Made by a program: the position numbers and the translations under genes. Shown here one piece after another: positions 45,440 to 64,000 of a stretch of 64,000 nucleotides of DNA. The notes beneath the pieces were generated by a model. The model was given only the letters and a program-made list of their open reading frames with translations, made no database searches and was not told the origin of the DNA. Source of the DNA: Amoebidium appalachense (lineage: Eukaryota; Ichthyosporea); contig CAVNZM010000003.1 in the NCBI GenBank assembly GCA_963693365.1, positions 806,001 to 870,000 on the forward strand, in the 5' to 3' direction. Every line of letters starts with the position of its first letter. Positions within the stretch are counted from its first letter, which is position 1.

Positions 45440-46257
45440 TCGATGGGGCGGGAGGGTGGGGTGGGTGGGGGGGGGGGGGGGGGGGGGGGGGGGGAGAAAG
45501 GGGAGGGTTGGGGGTTGATGGCGTTGATGCGTTCCAGTTGCATTTTGTCAGTGAAGAGCACACAGGTGACTGCATAGTGTTGTGGGCATGAATAACATAC
45601 AAACACAGATGTTTCTGGTTGGGCCTCAATTTCCGTTTTTAAAGTCAAGATGCATAAGGGGACGGGAAGATGCAAAAGGGGACGGGAAGGTTGAGCATGA
45701 AAAGGAGCATGTTAACAGGGAAGGGTCACATATAAACGAGGAATTATAGAGGCTGAAGTCAGATTCTCAAAAGTAAAGCACAACAAATTTGCCTGAAAAT
45801 CGGCGGCAGCAGGACTCATTATCGGGATATGTAAAAAAACACCACAATTTAGAGAGAAGAGAGTGGCCAACACTGATCCTCAGTCGTGCCCATGCTAATT
45901 CAGTTTTTTAATCCCAGTATCCAACCCAAACCGCAGAGACACGTTCCAGAAAGTTTTCCTTTTTTTTACAGGTTTCACAGGCGAGCAAGTTGACTCATCT
46001 ACGAGATCCACACTTCTTTCCCCTTTGGCTTCTTGCAAAGACACCCTCAAGCAGGGAGGCATTTACAGCATCATGTGTTACGAGAAGTCTTCAGCTAATT
46101 AGCGCACTTAAAAATTCTACCATTAGGCACAATTTATTAAGTTTAAACCAACTTCGTCAACTGTTTCAAGAAACATAACTACATATAAAAAGCTAATGTT
46201 TTCTGGAACCCCACCTCCTTCTGGTATGTCCACCTTGCAGATCTCACAGAACCCCAT
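36003..46257 (-). CDS. TUT1: TUT1/Star-PAP-like terminal uridylyltransferase gene (10 exons; span includes introns)
   Basis: Ten minus-strand exons join in continuous phase into 485 residues. A C2H2 finger (C4, C7, H21, H27) leads. An RRM follows (RNP2 VFVLNV at 44-49, RNP1-like NYAIVEF at 77-83), then a nucleotidyltransferase core with G191-S-S and D203-x-D205 (YGSSATGLGGGASDIDL) and a third Asp at 261 (VPVDLTVNN). A PAP-type helical domain (SYCLSLMAIHYMI) and a PAP-associated region with VDGWDC and VQDPFELTHN complete it. Finger-RRM-nucleotidyltransferase order is specific to TUT1, which oligouridylates U6 snRNA and polyadenylates some mRNAs in the nucleus. The human protein is longer, so C-terminal exons probably remain below 36 kb. 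Function is by family. Confidence 0.85.
36280..36391. repeat. TG microsatellite followed by T8 and G22 tracts
   Basis: A TG run of about 40 units, then TTTTTTTT and a G tract, inside intron 9 (minus sense: C tract, A-run, CA repeat). Confidence 0.9.
37303..37479 (-). CDS. TUT1: TUT1-like exon 9: PAP-associated domain
   Basis: Acceptor is CATGCAG and donor GTAGGC; 177 nt. GPGDILRGFFHFYNSEFDY matches the L-x-x-FF-x-x-Y/W stretch of PAP-associated domains. Confidence 0.9.
37946..38110 (-). CDS. TUT1: TUT1-like exon 8: linker with VDGWDC motif
   Basis: Acceptor is GCAAGCAG and donor GTTTTT (weak, but followed by a C tract in sense); 165 nt, phase 0-0. It encodes DIDWLLKPGECTVDGWDCYF; VDGWDC is also found at this place in animal TUT1. 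Confidence 0.75.
38974..39166 (-). CDS. TUT1: TUT1-like exon 7: central helical domain
   Basis: Acceptor is ACACACAG and donor GTAAGT; 193 nt. Residues LRNTALVHTYLHSH, VLVALKAWRTYQHL and APTSYCLSLMAIHYMI are the conserved polymerase helices. Confidence 0.9.
39395..39535. repeat. TG microsatellites and G tract in intron 6
   Basis: Two TG runs (about 39396-39475 and 39480-39513) end in a G tract, within a 600-bp G/T-only stretch. Confidence 0.9.
40613..40779 (-). CDS. TUT1: TUT1-like exon 6: third catalytic Asp
   Basis: Acceptor is CCCGCAG and donor GTATGT; 167 nt, phase 0-2. Residues are LEDLLRIIAHDLTRAG, IPLVKFADP and VPVDLTVNN; the last holds the third metal-binding Asp. The join to exon 7 restores NNT-LALRNT. 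Confidence 0.9.
42079..42294 (-). CDS. TUT1: TUT1-like exon 5: nucleotidyltransferase active site
   Basis: The acceptor ends a CA repeat (ACACAG) and the donor is GTGTGT; 216 nt, phase 0-0. VVLYGSSATGLGGGASDIDL carries G-S and the D-x-D metal pair. Confidence 0.9.
43155..43225 (-). CDS. TUT1: TUT1-like exon 4: linker between RRM and catalytic core
   Basis: Acceptor is GCCCGCAG and donor GTACGT; 71 nt, phase 1-0. It encodes a polar, Pro-rich linker (PEPPPVPENIHG). It is needed to connect the phases of exons 3 and 5, which supports it. Confidence 0.75.
43995..44112 (-). CDS. TUT1: TUT1-like exon 3: second half of RRM
   Basis: Acceptor is GGCACAG and donor C|GTGAGT; 118 nt. NYAIVEFTERELVDKL is the RNP1 strand and helix, and HGKRLVVKER the last strand. 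Confidence 0.85.
44460..44515. repeat. Near-perfect palindrome in intron 2, followed by a 65-base G tract
   Basis: Arms 44469-44487 and 44489-44507 (CACGGCCATCTAGAAACAC and its complement) are perfect over 19 bp with a 1-base centre. The outer GGCATGCC blocks also pair, with one bulged base. Confidence 0.9.
44533..44597. repeat. 65-base G homopolymer
   Basis: An uninterrupted G run starts 17 bp after the palindrome; in gene sense it is a C tract of intron 2. Confidence 0.95.
45016..45200 (-). CDS. TUT1: TUT1-like exon 2: end of zinc finger and first half of RRM
   Basis: Acceptor is CAACGCAG and donor GTCCGC; 185 nt, phase 1-0. AHVSSKSHH supplies both zinc His residues (H-x5-H). RSVFVLNVKKATEEEVKELF is RNP2 and helix 1. 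Confidence 0.85.
45360..45438. repeat. TG microsatellite, intron 1
   Basis: About 39 TG units on the plus strand. Confidence 0.95.
46215..46257 (-). CDS. TUT1: TUT1-like exon 1: start codon and zinc-finger cysteines
   Basis: ATG (minus, 46257-46255) stands in a good start context, with A at -3 and G at +4. Fourteen codons plus 1 nt encode MGFCEICKVDIPEG, with C-x2-C. Donor G|GTGGGG is phase 1, matching exon 2, and rebuilds a C-x2-C-x13-H-x5-H finger. Confidence 0.75.
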
Positions 46258-47107
46258 CCTGTCGGGTAGACGACGATGTCGTAACTTTTTTTCGAGTGAT
46301 CAGGAGTAAGTTAGGAAGAGTAACTAACAAACTTGTGGTGCCGTGCTTGAAAGAGAACTGCTGAATGCAGAAAAAAAAATTCTGCCTTGTAGACTCCCAG
46401 AGGCGTTAAAAAGGAGGGGGCTCGAAAAACAACTGTGGCCCGGGGGAGGATAATGAAAAATCGGGCAGCAACTGTTTGAGTGCACCCCTTATAACCGGCA
46501 GCCCTGTGAAAAGCGACGTGGAGTGCACCAAAATTACAGTACACCGTATGGTTTTCAAGAGCCACAGAAACTTGATACAAAAGTCTTCGCTGTAAGGTGC
46601 CAAACGAAAATAAACATTACCAACTACAGAGGCCAATAAAAAAAAAAAGAGAGAGAAACAATCTTTGAAAAGTCCCTCGGAACTCACAAACGCGGAGAAG
46701 CATGTGCATAAGAAGGCACTGTAGAAAGTTGGTGTTTGGTTGTAAATTGCTTGTGATGTTCACCTTATGGAATTGCTTTTGACCTGTCAAGAAAACGAGC
46801 TTCTAAGCTTGCCCAAGGCTTGCTGCCTTCGGATTTTGGCGGCAAAACTCGGAAACGCGCGTTACCTTTTTTGGCAACTGGACTGACCTTGGATTGCCAA
46901 ATAAGGCATACGCGCACTTTTCCCTATCTTTTGCGAAACGAAGGCTTGTACAAACTGAGTTTTCGACACAAGAATGCATTTTTATACACATTCAATATTC
47001 CTGCTTTTTTTTTTTTTAAAAAAAAAAAAAGGTTTTCCTACTTTTTCTTTGTTTTATGAAATACAGAATTGCGCGTTCAGCGTGTGTGTGTGTGCACTGT
47101 GCACGTG

Positions 47108-47189
<82 letters not shown>

Positions 47190-48420
47190 CGCGCGCGCGC
47201 GTGTGTGTGTGTGTTTGTGTCAGGGTTTTTCTTGTGCATGTCACGGTGTGTGCGTGTGCATATGTGAGCCGGTGTGTGCATGTGTGGTTTTTTATGTTCG
47301 TATGTGCATAATCGGAGTGTTATATGTGGGTGCACGTGGCAAGTTATGCAGGTGCACGCGCATGCATGTGTGCGTGTGCATGCGTGTGGGTCTACGCCTC
47401 TCTTAGTATTCAATGTTGTGCACGCGCGGGCCCATATGCATGCCCTTGATTTGAAATGTGTGTGCGGGCGTGCAAGTGCGTACATCTGTGTAGCCTATAT
47501 ACACATACTTGCATTGTGTGCGTACATGCACGTGCTTGCGCGCATGTGTGCGCTCGCGATGGACCCAGTGGGCTCCTAGTAAATGTGCATGCATGTGACT
47601 CGTACAAACACATGACCAGACACGCGACCCATGCGCACACATGCCTGTATTACAACACACAGCATTTTACGCACCGCAGTGTGCGTTTGGGGGGCTGGGG
47701 GGGGGTGGGGGGGGGGGGGGGGGGGGGGGGTATTCCTACATGCATGTTCAAGTTCATGGAGAGGAACGTATGTCATTGGTATCTGTCCATGAGAAAAGGC
47801 TTAAAGCTCAGAAGATGAGAATGGCAAAACGGGGGGGGGAGGGGGGGGGGGGAGGGAGTGGAGGGAGGGGGGGGGAGGGGGGAGGGGGAAAGGGGGGGGA
47901 GAGTGCCGAAGAGGGGGGCCGACTAAAACATCTGCAGAGTCAACTTCCTCCGATCAGAAGTATTCTGCTCTAAATAATTCTGCTTTTAGCAGAGTTAATC
48001 AGCAAAAGCAGAACTTTTCTTAGCAGAATTGCTCTGCTCATGGCACCATGGCCGATGAGAAGAAACTTGCTCCAGGCATACACATTCTGTTTTAAAATAC
48101 TCAGCTCGCAGCAAGTTGATTCCGCTGATGTGGTTGACACCCCCCACCCCACCCACCTTTTTTTTTCTTTGGGGAAGGGGAAGGGGGGGGGGTGGGGGGG
48201 GGGGGGGGGGGGGGGGCTGCTCTTTCGTACCGCGGCACTCCAGACACTACTCGGAAGCCATATAACATGTAGGCAAATGAGCCGAAAATGGTTGCCTAAT
48301 GACATGTGAGTTCACCAGCACTGCATGACTTTAGTGTGGAACTTCTGAAAACTTAACACTGTGAACATATTCCGAAGGTAATGTTACTACCATCAACTTA
48401 AATAGAGTCATGTATGCGCC
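46258..48420. other. Upstream region of the TUT1-like gene; no gene seen
   Basis: Mostly unique AT-balanced sequence to 47000, then a TG/GC-rich repeat (47078-47250) and a G tract (about 47709-47730). Nested inverted repeats lie at 47976-48035 (TTCTGCTTTT with AAAAGCAGAA, and outer AATTCTGC with GCAGAATT). No clear promoter motif was found. Confidence 0.5.
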
Positions 48421-49862
48421 ATGGCCATGCCTTGCTCAGGTGGGAAGGGAAAGACTTCCCAAGAGCTACAAGCCGCCTGCATTATGTGCCTCCCTCCCTC
48501 CCCCCTTCCCCCCCCCCCCCCCCCCGCCCCCCCCCCCCTTCTCCCCCACCCCCCACCCCCACCCCCCCGGCGCAGCCGATTCTGCTCTTCTGCCCCAGGC
48601 CTTAAAACATACACCATTATCAAGTCAGGCATGCAATCACCCACACACACACACACCTGCTGTCTGATTTGTACTACTACGATAGAGTGATGTTGCTCTC
48701 ACGGGATCGGTCACTTCAGTTGGAAAATTGAACCGCTGTACCGTACCCGTGCGTCTCCCCCCCCCCCTCCCCCCTCCCCCCTCCCATTCTCCCCTCCCCC
48801 CTCCCGGCCCCCCCGCCCCCTTCCCCCCCCCTCCCCCCCCCCCCCGCCCCCGGGTCCCCACCTCACCCTTCCTCTCCCTGCCCCACCCCACCCGGCCCCG
48901 CCCCTGCCCCGCCCCGGCCCCTCTTCCTTTCAATCAGCTCTTTATAGCCCCTCAACTTTTTTTGCATTTCCAAAAAGATGCCAAACACACACACGGCCAT
49001 GATTATGTTTATGCCACACAGTGGCAATCGCTCAAGCCGCACATACTATTAGGCTGAGTGGACCCGTCACGGTACACGAACATGTAACAAAACTGAGTGA
49101 CATGAATTTGGACACAAGAGTTGTTGTCAATGAGACATACACAAAGAAATATTAATACACTGTATTGGAATAAAAGCGTACACGGTGTCGACGTCTGCGC
49201 AAGAGTTTGCACACACACACACACACACAACACGTAAACGCACCCACACACCCACACATCCACACCCACACACACATACAAGCACGAGCACCTATGTAAC
49301 AGCATATAGTTATTGGGCACTTTACTACCCATATTGCGGAAAACAATAGACTTGATAGGGGAAGAGCAAAAAATGGTGTTTCGGCCCGGGGAGGTTGGGC
49401 GCCATGTCTGTATAATAGGTATGAGGGTTTTTGCCCTGTGAATTTTTGAATGGATATCGATGCATCACACCATTACAAGCACGCATGCTCAGTGATGTCG
49501 ATATATGCCGGCGCGTCGCCTGAGGCTACATGCCGCAGGGTCCATCTGCCTTGGGCCATGCATTTTGTGTATGCGTGGGTTTCAAGTTGTTGTTTCAAAA
49601 CGGTGGTGGCGGTGGTGGTGGTGATGGTGCGTGTGTGTGTGTGTGTGTGTGTTAGGGGGGGGGGGGGGGGGGGGGATGGGAAAGGAGCGGGGGGGTTAGG
49701 GGAGGGGGGAGGGGGGAGAGGGGGGTGAGGGGGCCTGCACAATCACAGGGGAACACCCGAGGTTCATGACGTTACCGTGTATGACGTCACCTGATCGATA
49801 TGAGCGCGAAACGAACATCCGGACTTGCAGGTTTTCCTCGAGCATGCCGAGTGCACACAAAG
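48421..49862 (+). CDS. Candidate small gene, three exons (tentative)
   Basis: Three blocks join in phase. The first, 48421-48488, starts ATG in good context and reads MAMPCSGGKGKTSQELQAAC before donor GTGCCT. The second is 48716-48748 (WKIEPLYRT, donor GTGCGT), and the third 49749-49862 (EHPRFMTLP...RYERETNIRTC, donor GTACGG). Each donor is followed by a C-rich stretch, as in the secure genes. No domain is recognised, minus-strand frames overlap, and the 3' end is not seen. Confidence 0.25.
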
Positions 49863-50085
49863 GTACGGTCCCCCACCTCTTCTCTCTCCGTTTGGCGCTC
49901 ATGTTTTTTGTTTTCTGAGTTGTTTTCGAGGCTCCAGTTATTATTTTATTATGCACAAGTTAAGTGTAGACCGCAGGGAACGTGCACCTGTTGGATGAGC
50001 TGTTCTTTAATAAACAATGAGGAAACACACAACATTGGTGAAGTCTTTGTGGTGTTTGTCAAAGCCTGAACTGACTACCCGATTT

Positions 50086-50515
50086 GAACGAGTATCATTT
50101 GTAAGCACGGAAATACACACAACTACACCTACAGACACACGTGAACACGTACTTGACCATGCAAACACCCGCGCGCACGCAAGCAAGGCAACATGCGCAT
50201 GTGCACGCAAACGCGCACAAGCACACACACATACACAGACAAGCACTCACACACCCGCACACCACACATACATACGCACACCACACATACATACAAATAT
50301 GAACGAGTATCATTTGTAAGCACGGAAATACACACAACTACACCTACAGACACACGTGAACACGTACTTGACCATGCAAACACCCGCGCGCACGCAAGCA
50401 AGGCAACATGCGCACGTGCACGCAAACGCGCACAAGCACACACACATACACAGACAAGCACTCACACGCCCGCACACCACACATACATACGCACACCACA
50501 CATACATACAAATAC
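50086..50515. repeat. 215-bp tandem duplication
   Basis: Two copies, each starting GAACGAGTATCATTTGTAAG, lie back to back with very few differences (50086-50300 and 50301-50515). Confidence 0.85.
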
Positions 50516-50580
50516 AGACGCACGCACGCACGATCACACACAAATGCAAAAACGTACATACACACACACGCATAAATGCC

Positions 50581-50664
<84 letters not shown>

Positions 50665-51285
50665 CACGCACGCACGCATGTACACACACAGGCACGCACG
50701 CACACGCACACCCACACGTGCGCGCGGGCGCACGTGTGCACGAACGCACACACACATGCATGCACGCACACACGGCACAGACACACTCGCAAGCGGACAC
50801 ACCCTTCACACACAGGACACAGGTTATTTTACCACCACCATCATTACCCTTACCCCACCCCTTCCGTTTGCTTCTTTCTAAAAGTGAGCACACACACACA
50901 CACACACTACAGGGGCACTCGTTCACACAACAGATACACCTGTGCACACATCAATACACCTGCACAACCAAACATGTATATGTAACCCTGTGCTTGTGTG
51001 CATGTGAGTGGTAATAAAATAAACACAGGTGAACTAATTTTCGTTGTTACGTACAGCGGCACAGGGGATTACACACACGTACCTTGATCCTTGTGGCAAC
51101 TAGCTGTATAGTATTATATGATACACTATACATAAACGTGTACATAACGCAAACTCTGCAAGTTTACGATCTCAGCTTAGAAGCTAGTGTGAATAAGGCG
51201 GACATAGGTATGAGAAAAATGCATACCCAACGAGAAGTTGCATCAGTGTAGCTGGGATGAATGGCATAGGTGTGTGTGTGCACAC

Positions 51286-51287
<2 letters not shown>

Positions 51288-51364
<77 letters not shown>

Positions 51365-51365
51365 C

Positions 51366-51430
<65 letters not shown>
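51288..51430. repeat. TG microsatellite
   Basis: About 70 TG units with a CGTGCG interruption near 51361. Confidence 0.95.
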
Positions 51431-51440
<10 letters not shown>

Positions 51441-51640
51441 CGCGTGCAAGTGTCTGTGTGTGGGGGTGGGGGGGGGGGGGGGGGGGGGAGGGGCATCGGT
51501 CCCACCTCCACCTTTTCCCCCCGTCTCATCTGCACGCTCCGTCTGTTGTGCTTTAGACAGACCCCCCCCCCCCCCTCCCCCCTCCCTTCATTCCTTTTTC
51601 TCGACTCATAAAGCACCCACACCACCAGCTCCTTCCCCGC

Positions 51641-51672
<32 letters not shown>

Positions 51673-52193
51673 AAAAAAAAAAAACAACAAAAAAAACCAC
51701 GCCTTTCGCTCCACTAAACACACACCACTCTGCTTCAAGACCCTCTTCCCCTCCTCCGCCCCCTCCCCCCCCCCCCCACCAACACACACACACACACCTT
51801 TCTGTCACCTCATCAAGCACACACCCCCACCTCCACACTTAACCACCCATGCACACACACCTCCTTCAAGTCACATACCCCATCTCATGTCCCATAGATA
51901 ATCTGACGATTTTCTCCGTGGAGTAAGGACTAAGGCGTCATTTTTTCCATTTTTTCTAAATATGGCATTGACTTCTTACAAAAAAAGGGAGAGGGTACCA
52001 CATGTAGGCGAAAAGAGCCAAAAATTGAATAACGTTAATATGACCTAAAACAACATCATATTGATATCTACATTTCAAAAATAAATTCAAATTAAACCTT
52101 AGAAACATTTATATACACTAACCTGCCAATACCCTCACCCTTAACAGGTTAATCTCACAGGATTTTCACCACATCCCCCTACACCATGCCACC

Positions 52194-63964
<11,771 letters not shown>

Positions 63965-64000
63965 GTGAGTAACGGGTGATAGAATGTGTGTGTGTGTGTG

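Larger units (their letters stand above)
49863..52193. other. Intergenic, dominated by CA/TG repeats
   Basis: This holds AATAAA motifs near 50010 and 51015, a 215-bp tandem duplication, CA and TG microsatellites and C tracts. No gene is supported. Confidence 0.5.

Noticed and set aside
45541-45640. Minus-strand exon VLFTDKMQLERINAIN as part of the TUT1-like gene
   Set aside because: The zinc finger is completed by joining exon 1 directly to exon 2; this block would break the finger and has no good donor.
46406-46687. 93-residue minus ORF upstream of the TUT1-like gene
   Set aside because: No domain, no splice logic; Phe/Leu-rich translation of AT-rich sequence.

Overview
The window is nuclear eukaryotic DNA. 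It has spliceosomal GT-AG introns of about 0.3-2 kb, a tyrosine-recombinase retrotransposon, non-LTR retrotransposons with A-tails, and a eukaryote-type tRNA-His with A at the discriminator position. It is also extremely rich in microsatellites and in homopolymer C/G tracts. Gene content and base usage suggest an intron-rich protist, alga or invertebrate; the sequence alone does not let me name the lineage. Almost all long open frames that are pure Thr-His, Cys-Val, Pro, Gly, Ser-Leu or Arg-Glu are translated microsatellites. The genes below were rebuilt by hand from short coding islands, AG/GT borders and codon-phase continuity.

Layout. Positions 1-2125 are the 3' part of a Ngaro-like retroelement: RNase H, a frameshifted tyrosine recombinase, and a B1-A2-B2 split direct repeat. 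Next come a degenerate, probably 5'-inverted LINE (2126-3281) and a second LINE 3' half with an intact 492-codon frame and a 56-base A-tail (3586-5231). Positions 5529-29104 (+) hold a large secreted-protein gene. It has a signal-peptide exon, then 20 six-cysteine PAN/Apple-like domains arranged as five repeats of one four-domain cassette (A-B-C-D), then two duplicated Thr/Ser-rich linker exons and a 21st domain; its 3' end is not resolved. From about 36.0 to 46.26 kb (-) lies an ortholog of TUT1 (Star-PAP, U6 snRNA terminal uridylyltransferase), with a C2H2 finger split over exons 1-2, an RRM, a nucleotidyltransferase core and a PAP-associated region; C-terminal exons probably lie below 36 kb. 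A tRNA-His(GTG) gene sits on the same strand next to exon 10. A weak candidate small gene lies at 48.4-49.9 kb (+). From 52.19 kb to beyond the right edge (+) lies a multi-exon Myb/SANT factor of the TTF1/Reb1 type (RNA polymerase I termination/rDNA-binding family), with a long acidic and proline-rich N-terminus.

How parts relate. The TUT1-like enzyme (RNA 3' tailing), the tRNA gene and the TTF1/Reb1-like factor are housekeeping RNA functions; the PAN array is an extracellular binding protein and shows no functional link to them. A window-wide regularity cuts across the genes: long C tracts lie on the sense strand of introns, often within 5-30 nt of the 5' splice site. The plus strand is therefore C-tract-rich over the plus genes and G-tract-rich over the minus gene.
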